NCBI RefSeq assembly: GCF_014132355.1
Contig: NZ_BLZO01000089.1
Coordinates: 96,411-160,410, forward strand
DNA: 64,000 nt
Reading direction: 5' to 3'
From: Okeania sp. KiyG1
GTDB lineage: Bacteria; Cyanobacteriota; Cyanobacteriia; Cyanobacteriales; Microcoleaceae
Shown here piece by piece: positions 56,324-64,000 of this stretch. The notes under the pieces are model-generated. The model was not told the origin of the DNA, made no database searches, and was given only the letters and a program-made list of their open reading frames with translations. Each line of letters opens with the position of its first letter. Position 1 is the first letter of the stretch. The position numbers were made by a program, and so were the translations under genes.

Positions 56324-57762
56324 TTTTCATATCTCCAACTGACTTGCACTATCTCTTTTAATTTAGTCTTCTGTTATAAGTAGTGGCACATTAAGTTACC
56401 ACATCATTATCATTTCTTTATATTGGTTTGTCCTTAATTTTAAAAATATATATAAAGAAGTAGGTAATTTTGACTTTTGACGGATTGCTATTTGGACCTG
56501 TTCCCTTGTTATTGGTATCTATACCGGAGTCATGGCACTACGAATATTGGTAAAAATATATACTTATTAGTCCATGATTTCACTAACTTTTTTTAACTTG
56601 GGTACGATCAGGATGAATATGCTAGTCAAAATATTTATATTAGACTTTAGTTAATCATAACATCATTATTACTAGAGTCTACAATAGCTTGAGTTCAATA
56701 ATGATTATATACTCAGATAATTAATACCATAGTCGTCTTTTTTTCCCTACATTTTAAATTTTTATTTTGCTTTTTTCATCTAGGCTTTTCTGGTTCTTTT
56801 TTATTGCATTTGCTAGTTACCTCTCCTGTCTTAGTATCATTAATAATTCCGATTTTTAGGATATAAAATTCCGTTTGATTTAGGCTTTTTAAGAATTAAA
56901 TTATGTTTGATTTAGATTATTTAAAATTTGACTTGATTTGCAGTCTTAATCTCAACTTTATTTGCTAACCAGAACTGAAATTATTACAATCCTTTTATAC
57001 ATTGTTTAGTAACAAGAACAAGAGAGTTAATTTTTGGGTGGTGGTGCATTTTTATTATTTTTGTTACGAGAACAGTGGGAGCATCTTGCTCCCGTGCCAC
57101 GCATTCCTTTTTCCTGTACACCATTACGGCTGTAGGACTACCAATTTTTGTTGTCTTATAATTAAGATATAAAAAATTGTGCAAATATACGAATCTCCCC
57201 ATCTCCCTATCTCCCCATCTCCCTATTCCCTGACTTCTGCAATTAGAGGCCATCTTTTGCCTAATTTGATTCCATAATTCCACCGTAAGTCTGAGCTAGT
57301 TGCTAATGCTAAACTGAGGTTCATATATTCTTTCTCAGTATGAGTAATTAATTCCGGTAATTCTAGTTATCTAAATATACATATGAATCATTCCCGATCG
57401 CTATAGATGGGGATAGGAGATAGGGAATTAGGAAAAAATTTGCACTCAAATTTAATTAATTTTACCTACCATGCCTCTTTTCATACCTCGCTCTATTACG
57501 ATAAAGAGTTCATCTAGCAGTATTGTTTTAAATTGATATAATGGCAAAAGAATGAAAAATTTACCTAAACGCATCAGAAGGCTAGCACTATAATCGCTAG
57601 ATTTAGTGCCTGGGTGAATGATGGGTGTATAATTTAATTTCCGTTTGTCACCGCGAAGCAAAAGATGTCATAATTATACACAAATATTAATAGTTTATCT
57701 AGTAGACATTTTGGGTAAATTTAGCTATAACAATATATGTAGTCGAGGAATTAATCATATCT
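56324..57762. other. 1.4-kb gene-free stretch
   Basis: AT-rich with no convincing ORF. A GTGGGAGCATCTTGCTCCCGTGCCAC hairpin (GGGAGCA/TGCTCCC) lies at 57074-57099 and a short CATCTCCCTATCTCC run at 57197-57230. The open frames at 56984-57283 and 57452-57661 run through these and look spurious. No tRNA was recognised. Confidence 0.55.
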
Positions 57763-59247
57763 TTGCTAGTAATTGAGGCCAAATTAAAGGGCAGTCAAAA
57801 TCAGTACAAAGTTTTAGATGAAATGATTCTCACAGGTCAATTCATCAGAAATAGTTGTTTGCGCTATTGGATGGATAGTGCGGCCTGAACTGGTCATTTG
57901 AATTAGAACACCGAGTTCTCTAGGATTCTCCACACCTAGCCCTCACGGAAGAGACTCAACGAGTCCGGTCACATTTAAAGTAAGCAATGAAATAGATGGA
58001 ATGCAGACCCCGAAAGTAGCCAAAGTTGCTAGGGATTAAGCAATCAGGAGCAAGAGGGAAAGAGTTGGAAAGATGAACACCGTCTAAGTTGCTGATTAAA
58101 CTGCGTGATCAATAGAACAGCCAAATTATCCCTGACAGGCTGTAACCAAAAGGTAAGGAGGCAGGTCTAAATAGTTGTCCATTATTAAGACGTGGAGACA
58201 AAGCTCCTCCCGCAGAATAGGCAATCATCCTAACCAACACAGAAACTTCAAATGATACAACAGGATAAACCCTACAGAGTCTTATGAAAAAGGTCGATAA
58301 TCTAAGTAGGTCTGAGGCAACAAAGACGGAAATCTCTGGAGGGCAGAAGATGAGAGAAAAAGCGAATGTCACCTGGTAATGGGGTGAATAGGGGTACTCT
58401 TCGAAAAGCCTAACGGCTACAAAATTTGCCCTTGACCGAAAGGAATAGCAGACTTCTCTTGGGTCTTATACGAAAGAAAACAGTACAAGTAGAAACCAAA
58501 CGAGGATATAAGTTAGGTGTCAAGCACAAGCGCGATAAATGGAGTCAACGGACAATTAACGGACTGGTCACAGGTCAACTGGAAAAAAGCCCGGCAAATT
58601 GTTAGGAATTTACGTCACAGAATCTTTCGTGCCCGAAAACTTGGTCAAGGTCAGCAACTCAGAAGGTTGCAGAAATTGTTAATCAAAAGCCGAGCCAACT
58701 TATTGCTTAGTGTAAGACTTATCACTCAAGTTAACCAAGGAAAGCAAACAGCAGGAATTGACAAGGAGGTAATAAATACTCCTGCACAGCGAGTGAAACT
58801 TGTCAACGAATGGGAAATGCCATTAGCAAAACCCACAAGGCGGATATATATCCCGAAATCAAACGGCAAGAAACGTCCTCTCGGAATCCCAACCGTTAAG
58901 GATAGAGTCGCCCAAGCAATAATCAAGAACGCACGCTTATCCCGAATGGGAATCCCAATTTGAGGCCAATTCCTATGGCTTCCGACCGGGAAGAAGTTGC
59001 CATGATGCTATTGAACAATGTTTTAACAAGTTCAGGAACAATCATTCAGGAAGACATACTTGGGTTTTAGACGCTGACATAAAAGGCTTTTTTGACAATA
59101 TTGCCCATGAATCCATACTCAAAAGAATTGGCTCGTTCCCGCGCGGTGAGCTAATTAGAGGATGGTTAAAAGCAGGGTTTATCGACAAAGGTGTTTTTTG
59201 CCTAACCGAAACAGGCACTCCTCAAGGTGGTGTGATAAGTCCATTGC

Positions 59248-59682
59248 TTGCAAATATTGGACTGCACGGGGAGCGAAGAATATATAAAAACAGTCAACCC
59301 AAAGCTAGGCATCATCAGGTATGCGGATGACTTCATAGTTACCGCTAAAGACAAGGAGTCTTTGGAACAAGTGCTTATCCTGATAAAGCAATGGTTGTCA
59401 AGTAGAGGCTTGAAAATCAGCGAGGAGAAGACAAGGATAGTACACATAAATGATGGGATCGACTTCCTGGGATTCAACTTACGCCATTACAAAGGCAAAT
59501 TACTCATAAAACCCCAAAAAGAAAAAGTTCTAGCCTTCTGTAAAAAGATAGGGAAAACCCTAGCTCAAATGAAGGCCAGGACTACTGAAGAAGTCATCAA
59601 AACCCTTAATCCCCTTCTCAGAGGTTTTGCTAATTACTATAGAGGAGTGGTTAGCATGCGAAACCTTCGGATACATCCGTAA
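59248..59682 (+). CDS. RT catalytic/maturase piece of intron 1 ORF
   Basis: 144 aa open piece holding the RT active site YADD (residues ~25-28), the thumb (ILIKQWLSSRGLKISEEKTR), FLGFNLR and the start of the maturase X domain (LRGFANYYRGVVSM). The last residues (RNLRIHP) are out of frame. The continuation is in the overlapping frame at 59627-59896. Confidence 0.6.
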   Translation: MQILDCTGSEEYIKTVNPKLGIIRYADDFIVTAKDKESLEQVLILIKQWLSSRGLKISEEKTRIVHINDGIDFLGFNLRHYKGKLLIKPQKEKVLAFCKKIGKTLAQMKARTTEEVIKTLNPLLRGFANYYRGVVSMRNLRIHP

Positions 59683-60020
59683 TCGGGTGAAATTATACCT
59701 CTTCAGTTGGGCAAAACGTCGGCATCCCAACAAATCAAAAACATGGGCTATGAAACGCTACTTTGGTAGTTTCAAGAGGGATAATTGGACATTTATGTGC
59801 AAAGGGACTGGTAGAAAGGGAAAACAACAGTTATATGTTCTCTATGATATCAGTAGTACACCCATAACTAGGCACATAAAAGTCAAAGGAAAATAAGAGT
59901 CCTGATGACCCCTCACTCCAAGAATATTGGGAGAAACGAAGCACTAAAGCTGGGAAGAAGTATTGGGCAAGAGGTTCAAAATATGAACAAATAGCCAAAT
60001 TCCAAAATTGGAAATGTCCG

Positions 60021-60203
60021 GTGTGCGGAAATCACCTATTTAATGGAGAGCCAATAGAAACCCATCATATAGTACCTGTTGCAGAAGGTGGTTCTGATGA
60101 CCCAAAAAACCTAATGCACTTGCACAAAGCGTGTCATAAGCAGGTACATTCCAAAACCCAAATTGAAAGGCTGGAAGTAAGGCTTGAGCCGTGTGATAGG
60201 TAA
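60021..60203 (+). CDS. HNH endonuclease piece of intron 1 ORF
   Basis: 60 aa open piece with the His-Asn-His zinc nuclease motif (THHIVPVAEGG, NLMHLHKACH). It would cut the bottom DNA strand during retrohoming. The upstream zinc ligands CPVC lie just before it (60016-60027). Confidence 0.6.
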   Translation: MCGNHLFNGEPIETHHIVPVAEGGSDDPKNLMHLHKACHKQVHSKTQIERLEVRLEPCDR

Positions 60204-60219
60204 CTGTCACGCACGGTTC
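60186..60219 (+). ncRNA. Group II intron 1 domain V
   Basis: GAGCCGTGTGATAGGTAACT followed by GTCACGCACGGTTC: the 34-nt catalytic hairpin with the expected GAGCCGT...ACGGTTC base and a short bulge and tetraloop-like tip. Confidence 0.85.
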
Positions 60220-60492
60220 TTAGGGGAGGGGAGAGGGGTGACTCTCAAACCTTACCCGCTATAAAGATGTCAAACGCAACGACTTACAAAAGCTTTGTTC
60301 TGTGCTAGCCAAAAATGCCAATTTTCCTTGGGCTAAAAAGTTAAATTCTCAAGCAAGACAAGCATCAGCCGATAGAGCATGGCAATCAATACAACGATTC
60401 TACAAAAATTGTAGACTGAAATTACCAGGTAAAAAGGGTTATCCTAAATTCAAAAATTTACTCGTTCAATAGAGTATAAAACAACTGGTTAT

Positions 60493-60915
60493 GTGCTATC
60501 TCCAGACAGAAAGAAAATTGAATTTAAAGATGGTTTTAAAGCAGGTGTATTTGAGTTGTGGACAAGCCGTGATTTAGTCTGGTATTCAGAACAACAAATA
60601 AGTAGAGTTAGAGTTGTTAGACGTGCAGATGGTTATTATTGTCAATTCTTAGTAAATGTAGAGAGAAAAGAAACTCATAATTTTCAAGGCAATGTCGTAG
60701 GAATAGATTTAGGTTTAAATGCTTTTTATACTGATAGTAATGGTGATGTTGTAGAAAATCCTAAGTATTTGAGGAAGTCGGAAAAACGACTAAAAAAGCT
60801 ACAAAGGAGAGTATCACGTCGCCACGAGAAAGGTAAGAAACCTCAGTCAAATAACTACCACAAAGCAAGAATTCAATTAGCCAGGCAGCATCTCAAAATC
60901 AGCTTTACTGCGTAA
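60493..60915 (+). CDS. tnpB: TnpB middle piece (exon 2)
   Basis: 140 aa: SPDRKKIEFKDGFKAGVFEL (WED-like), VRRADGYYCQFLVNVERKE, and RuvC-I GNVVGIDLGLNAFYTDSNGD with catalytic Asp. It ends in FTA after a shift at ~60908. Upstream it continues out of frame to exon 2's start. Confidence 0.65.
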   Translation: MLSPDRKKIEFKDGFKAGVFELWTSRDLVWYSEQQISRVRVVRRADGYYCQFLVNVERKETHNFQGNVVGIDLGLNAFYTDSNGDVVENPKYLRKSEKRLKKLQRRVSRRHEKGKKPQSNNYHKARIQLARQHLKISFTA

Positions 60916-60961
60916 AGACCATGCAGTAAAGACTGCACGGGCGTTAATCCAATCTAACGAT

Positions 60962-61381
60962 TTGGTAGTATACGAGGATTTAAAGATTGCTAACCTAGTC
61001 AAGAATCATCATTTAGCTAAGTCCATATCTGATGCAAGCTGGTATCAGTTCACCGAATGGCTGGAATATTATGCTAAGTTGCATGGAATTGCTTGCATAG
61101 CAGTACCTCCACATTTCACTAGCCAAAATTGTTCAAATTGTGGTCAAGCTGTTAAGAAGTCATTATCAGTTAGAACCCACAGATGTCCCCATTGTGGCTA
61201 TATTGCTGATAGAGACCACAATGCAGCAAGGAACATTTTAGCTAAAGGGTTAGAAATGTTGGGAGCAATAGTCAACAGTACCGAGGGGCACGCCTCTTAC
61301 AGAGGAGCTGCGCTAACGGAATCTGGGGGAGACCCAAAAGCTACGGGAGAGTCCGACCTCTGGATTAGTAGGCTAATTTAA
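60962..61381 (+). CDS. tnpB: TnpB C-terminal piece (exon 2)
   Basis: 139 aa: RuvC-II VVYEDLKIANLVKNH with catalytic Glu, TnpB zinc finger CSNCG...CPHCG and RuvC-III DRDHNAARNILAKG. The last ~40 residues (TEGHASYRGAALTESGGDPK) are the usual variable tail overlapping the omega RNA region. The active-site residues are all present, so only the frame breaks disable it. Confidence 0.7.
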   Translation: MVVYEDLKIANLVKNHHLAKSISDASWYQFTEWLEYYAKLHGIACIAVPPHFTSQNCSNCGQAVKKSLSVRTHRCPHCGYIADRDHNAARNILAKGLEMLGAIVNSTEGHASYRGAALTESGGDPKATGESDLWISRLI

Positions 61382-61472
61382 GTTGTCTCTGTGAGCGTAG
61401 AATCATCAATGATGAGAATCCCGATCATAATCTGTGATTTGATGCCGGGAGTATGTCAAATCGCTAATATCT

Positions 61473-61478
61473 AGGAGG
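61473..61478 (+). promoter_or_regulatory. Strong Shine-Dalgarno fixing the dynamin-like gene start
   Basis: AGGAGG five bases before the ATG at 61484. It decides the start even though the frame as read closes after 19 codons. Confidence 0.7.
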
Positions 61479-61483
61479 CTAAA

Positions 61484-61838
61484 ATGAACAATAGTGCATT
61501 TAATTTAGCTAGGGAAAAAGTGACAAAATTACTTCTGCTTTAAGAGATATTTCTGTTCTAATTGGAGAAAGAAATGAACAGTCTATAACTTTAGAAACTG
61601 GTGTAACTATAATACCGGGTTTGGGTTGTTCTGGAGATGCGAATATTTTAGTTCAAAGGGCTAATGAAATTGAACAAGGAATTTTTAATGTGCTTGTTCT
61701 TGGTGAGTTTAAGAATGGTAAAAGTACTCTGCTGAATGCCATGTTAGGGGAAGAAGTATTGCCATCAGATTTTCTTCCTTGTACCGCAATTATTACAAAA
61801 ATAGTGTATGGGAATAGTGATGAGGTGTTAAACTAAGC
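61484..61838 (+). pseudogene. Dynamin-like GTPase, 5' end only, broken by intron and frameshift
   Basis: MNNSAFNLAREKVTK starts after a good Shine-Dalgarno. One A is missing from an A-run at ~61526; the next frame continues ITSALRDISVLIGERNE and joins the open piece 61621-61836, which contains the G1 P-loop LGEFKNGKSTLLNAML and LPCTAIITKIVYG (G2 region) of bacterial dynamin-family membrane-remodelling GTPases. The coding region then stops at an antisense group II intron (from ~61838), so the GTPase and stalk are not in this window or lie beyond the intron. Antisense orientation means the intron cannot be spliced out of this mRNA. Confidence 0.78.
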
Positions 61839-61883
61839 AAGCCCATTTCCAGATTACTCCTTTATAGAGCCTGCTCGTCTTCA

Positions 61884-61920
61884 GAACCGTGACGTGAGAC
61901 TTTCACCTCCAAATCGGCTC
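61884..61920 (-). ncRNA. Group II intron 2 domain V
   Basis: Minus strand GAGCCGATTTGGAGGTGAAA and GTCTCACGTCACGGTTC pair as a domain V hairpin (GAGCCG...CGGTTC). Confidence 0.75.
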
Positions 61921-62409
61921 CTCTCTTAAACGTCCCTTGTCATGGGTACATCCCTGCCTTAATATCAACATATCTTCAACCCATAAATAACCTTCAGGTA
62001 AGTCCTGTAACTTCGGTTGTGTGTATGTCTTTTTATCTAGGGCAGTTTTAGTATCGTGGCAATGTCGGTGCAACAGTTGTTTATTCTTATATGTGTTATC
62101 ACCACCTTTAGACCTTGGTATTATATGGTCAACTTCAATTAGGTCATTTGGTCTAAAGGTTAGTCCACAAGATGCGCATTTATTCTTTTGCCGTTTTAAC
62201 AGCGTTGTGACCTCTTTCCTTACGCCTGGGTATTTACCAATTCTATTACTCCAATAAGTCCAATCGCCGTCATAAGGGGATTTATTACCTTTCACTTTGA
62301 TGTGCCTTACGATAGGTACATCTTTGTGTTTGTTAAGTATATAATCGCCATCATTAAGTACCCAATTTCTGGTTCCTTTACATCGAGGGAAATACTTTTC
62401 CTTACCCAT
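61903..62409 (-). CDS. Maturase end and HNH piece of intron 2 ORF
   Basis: 168 aa: YFPRCKGTRNWVLND, HIKVKGNKSPYDGDWTYWSN, zinc ligands CASCG, HNH core EVDHIIPRSKGG and QLLHRHCHDTKTALD, then CTHDKGRLREEP. The reading frame ends inside domain V. Confidence 0.65.
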   Translation of the reverse strand: MGKEKYFPRCKGTRNWVLNDGDYILNKHKDVPIVRHIKVKGNKSPYDGDWTYWSNRIGKYPGVRKEVTTLLKRQKNKCASCGLTFRPNDLIEVDHIIPRSKGGDNTYKNKQLLHRHCHDTKTALDKKTYTQPKLQDLPEGYLWVEDMLILRQGCTHDKGRLREEPIWR

Positions 62410-62548
62410 TTAGCCGACTTATTTGGATGCCTTCTACTTGCCCATCTCCATAGTCTTTTCCATAAGAGGCTATCTATTTTACTGAATACCTCTTTACTGA
62501 CTACGAGTTGAGAAGTAGTTAGCCCATCCTCTAATTATCGGATTTAAC

Positions 62549-62833
62549 TTAGCTATTAAAGACTTGCGTAGGAGCGGTTTTGTATTTATCACATATATCC
62601 GCTAGTTTCCGATAGTGAGTTTTTATACTCTTAGAGGATGGTTTAATCAGCGTCTTGTATCCTTGTTTGGTTGTCTTGACTTTCCATTGCCTAATGGTAA
62701 ACCCTAAGAAGTCAAATCCGGCTTTATTACCTTCATGTTCCTCCAAGGTATGGGCAATTTTGGTCAATTCTAGTTTTAATTCTAGTCCTACCTGGTTTAA
62801 CCATTCCTGTATTACGGCTTTTGCTTGTAGCAC
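62549..62833 (-). CDS. RT thumb piece of intron 2 ORF
   Basis: 94 aa: QAKAVIQEWLNQVGLELKLE, then FDFLGFTIRQWK (RT/maturase border) and a basic helix. The maturase domain following it (PLIRGWANYY type, out of frame at ~62525-62545) is fragmentary. Confidence 0.6.
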   Translation of the reverse strand: MLQAKAVIQEWLNQVGLELKLELTKIAHTLEEHEGNKAGFDFLGFTIRQWKVKTTKQGYKTLIKPSSKSIKTHYRKLADICDKYKTAPTQVFNS

Positions 62834-62940
62834 TACTTTGATGTCTTCGTGTAGGATAACAAAGTCGATGACTCATAGCGTATTAGAGATGAGACTGTTT
62901 CATTCTGTCTGCTTTTCCCATTATCTTCCCAGATGGGTAT

Positions 62941-63348
62941 CTAAATCGGAAGTTTTTCGGCAAATTCCATCAGCCTTTCTTCCATACCGTGTAAGGCGAT
63001 GTTTGCTAGTAGGGGTGATATTACCCCTCCCTGTGGTGTACCTTCCACAGATTTTAGGAATTGATTATTGTAAAATACCCCAGACTTTAACCATTGTTTG
63101 ATTAATCGTCTATAAGGAGATTGACCAATTTTTCCTAGCAGTGCATCATGGTTAATTCGATCAAAACACTTTGATATATCAGCATCCAGCACATATTTTG
63201 GCTTTAGGTTGATGCTGGCATAAATAGCCTCAATGGCATCATGTGTGGACCGTCCTGGTCTAAAACCATAGCTATTAGGTTCAAAACGTGCCTCCCATTC
63301 TGGTTCCATACCTAATTTAACCAAGGCTTGTAACGCTCGGTCGTACAT
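62941..63348 (-). CDS. RT palm piece of intron 2 ORF
   Basis: 135 aa: MYDRALQALVKLGMEPEWEA, SYGFRPGRSTHDAIEAIY, DADISKCFDRINH (first catalytic Asp) and GTPQGGVISPLLANIALHGM. The YADD block should follow ~40 residues later but is destroyed. Confidence 0.65.
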   Translation of the reverse strand: MYDRALQALVKLGMEPEWEARFEPNSYGFRPGRSTHDAIEAIYASINLKPKYVLDADISKCFDRINHDALLGKIGQSPYRRLIKQWLKSGVFYNNQFLKSVEGTPQGGVISPLLANIALHGMEERLMEFAEKLPI

Positions 63349-64000
63349 TGTAGGTATGCCTAACGGGCGTTTTTCATCCTTTCCTGGTTTTGGTATCCAG
63401 ACTCTGCGGGTGGGACTTGCTTTGAGGTAACGTGATGCTTAATAAGTTCAACCAAGTTAAGTCGCTGCATGGGAGGTAGGTTTTTAATACCATCTACTCC
63501 AGCAGTTTTCTTCCCTGGTTATCCTGTGTCACGCGCCGGAAAGCTAGCAACCTAGCGTAATAACTTTTTACAGAAGTCTTTGGTATTTGCGCATCTTGCG
63601 GATTTCGCCACTCATGGATGCTCTGTAAATTAACTTTTGCAACTTAGAATACATACTTTTCTACCTTCTTCCAGTTAATATCTTTCCATTTAAGATTAGG
63701 ATTGACACTGAGACTTGATGTAGGTGTATCGCTCTGTATCCCATGCCACGCTTAAAAGCGAGTGCGTAATTCTGAGGTCTCCTCAGAATGTAAGACGCAC
63801 TCAAGAAATGGTTTAGGGTTTCCTAGTTTTCTTTTTAGTGTTTTAGCTTTATTCATTAGCTAGTTCGTTACTTTACATTACGCCTAACAGTGGGTACGTC
63901 TGCATTGATAGCTTTTTACCCAATCCTACTCTCCCTAAGACCTACGTCCTTTGCGTAGATTGACCTTGAATGGCTTCCTAAGTTCTCGACCTATATTCTT

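Larger units (their letters stand above)
58517..60203 (+). pseudogene. Group II intron 1 reverse transcriptase-maturase-HNH, frameshifted
   Basis: N-terminal RT part at 58517-58963 (NWKKARQIVRNLRHRIFRAR, GKQTAGIDKEV, KPTRRIYIPKSNGKKRPLGI). A shifted frame at 58964-59280 continues SYGFRPGRSCHDAIEQCF, DADIKGFFDNI and TGTPQGGVISPLLANIGLHG. The piece 59248-59682 has the catalytic RYADDFIV and the GIDFLGFNLR maturase border. The piece 59627-59896 has ETFGYIRNRV and RYFGSFKRDNW (domain X). The HNH domain at 60021-60203 has CPVCG, ETHHIVPVAEGGSDDPKNL and HKACHKQVH, and its reading frame ends inside domain V. About five single-base shifts are needed to join them, so the protein is inactive although YADD is kept. 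Confidence 0.85.
57878..60260 (+). mobile_element. Group II intron 1 (HNH-type IEP), inserted in tnpB
   Basis: The 5' end GTGCGGCCTGAAC fits the GUGYG consensus. There are ~640 bases of structured RNA (domains I-III), then the ORF in domain IV, domain V at 60186-60219 and a domain VI-like hairpin up to ~60255. The 3' boundary (60253-60262) cannot be fixed to the base from sequence alone; joining at 60261 keeps the tnpB frame. About 2.38 kb. Confidence 0.85.
57763..61381 (+). pseudogene. tnpB: TnpB gene interrupted by a group II intron, with further frameshifts
   Basis: Exon 1 (57763-57877, TTG start) encodes LVIEAKLKGSQNQYKVLDEM and TGQFIRNSCLRYWMD, a TnpB N-terminus. After the intron, exon 2 (from ~60261) continues KDVKRNDLQKLCSVLAKNAN, FPWAKKLNSQARQASADRAW and NCRLKLPGKKGYPKFK. 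A missing T at ~60453 and a second shift at ~60908 break the remainder. The intron lies in sense orientation, so splicing would restore exon joining but not the other lesions. The element's right-end-like sequence (ATCAATGATGAGAATCCC) is at ~61407-61424, before the dynamin-like gene. Confidence 0.85.
61903..63700 (-). pseudogene. Group II intron 2 RT-maturase-HNH, degenerate
   Basis: The N-terminal part is in scattered frames at ~63370-63700 (DINWKKVEKYV, KLQKLIYRASMSGEIRKMRK, GKKTAGVDGIKNLPP). RT 1-4 is at 62941-63348, RT 5-7 is split at 62834-62940, the thumb piece is at 62549-62833 and HNH at 61903-62409. The active-site region is altered: where RYADDF is expected, the sequence reads RYESST and the frame then shifts to DFVILHEDIKVVLQAK. 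Retrohoming by its own protein is therefore ruled out. Confidence 0.8.
61838..64000 (-). mobile_element. Group II intron 2, antisense to the dynamin-like gene (5' end off window)
   Basis: Domain V on the minus strand at 61884-61920, domain VI towards ~61840, degenerate HNH-RT ORF upstream on the minus strand up to ~63700, then structured non-coding sequence that continues past 64000. No GTGYG 5' end was found in the window. Confidence 0.75.

Noticed and set aside
56984-57661. 99-aa and 69-aa minus-strand open frames
   Set aside because: They cross short repeats and a hairpin, lack ribosome-binding sites and resemble no family.

Overview
The window looks like a piece of chromosome from a filamentous, probably marine, non-heterocystous cyanobacterium of the Trichodesmium/Okeania type. 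The signs are an AT-rich sequence, scattered GCGATCGC (HIP1) octamers, a cyanobacterial FtsQ-FtsZ pair, a ComFB protein, a PEP-CTERM surface protein, a nitrogenase-associated ArsC-like protein, STAND/WD40 signalling proteins, and a very large share of non-coding repeats, heptanucleotide tracts, palindromic MITE-like elements and group II introns. The genus is an inference; the phylum is well supported.

Layout. 0.1-5.2 kb: a secreted RTX calcium-binding protein, a multi-spanning membrane protein of GT-C type, an orphan dndE (DNA phosphorothioation) and comFB. 5.4-12.1 kb: thiD, then ftsZ and ftsQ, which have been pushed apart by two decayed tnpB elements. 12.1-21.1 kb: a P-loop ATPase, a 121-161 bp tandem repeat array and a large TPR-nSTAND-WD40 protein gene broken by three single-base frameshifts. 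21.9-28.2 kb: rsmG, a PEP-CTERM protein, the nitrogenase-associated protein, a family-3 solute-binding protein whose signal peptide is written in heptamer repeats, a pentapeptide-repeat protein and a UPF0175/PIN toxin-antitoxin pair. 28.5-46.6 kb: an envelope-glycan region (GT2 glycosyltransferase, two paralogous frameshifted membrane proteins, an orphan type II thioesterase, rfbD, two near-identical rfbC copies, a methyltransferase), interleaved with large tandem arrays. 46.7-49.3 kb: five tandem copies of a 181-bp hairpin element and a Ser/Thr kinase. 49.6-56.3 kb: a type I secretion operon (parvulin, ABC exporter with CNMP and C39-like domains, HlyD adaptor). 57.8-64 kb: a tnpB gene split by a sense-oriented group II intron, and a dynamin-like gene split by a second, antisense group II intron that runs off the window.

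How it fits together. The RTX protein at the left edge is the kind of cargo exported by the type I system at the right. The rfb genes, GT2, methyltransferase and membrane proteins suggest synthesis of a deoxysugar-containing surface glycan. The most unusual feature is repeat behaviour. At four separate genes the start region (first codons plus upstream DNA) has been tandemly multiplied. In one case (29.4-32.3 kb) an operon junction has grown into a chain of about 16 mini-ORFs, each overlapping the next by ATGA. In another (25.1-25.5 kb) copies differ by exactly one heptamer, and the last copy supplies the signal peptide, which is the architecture of a phase-variable locus. Most gene breaks in the window are single missing bases in short A/T runs. 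This could be real decay or an assembly artefact and should be settled before the pseudogene calls are trusted.
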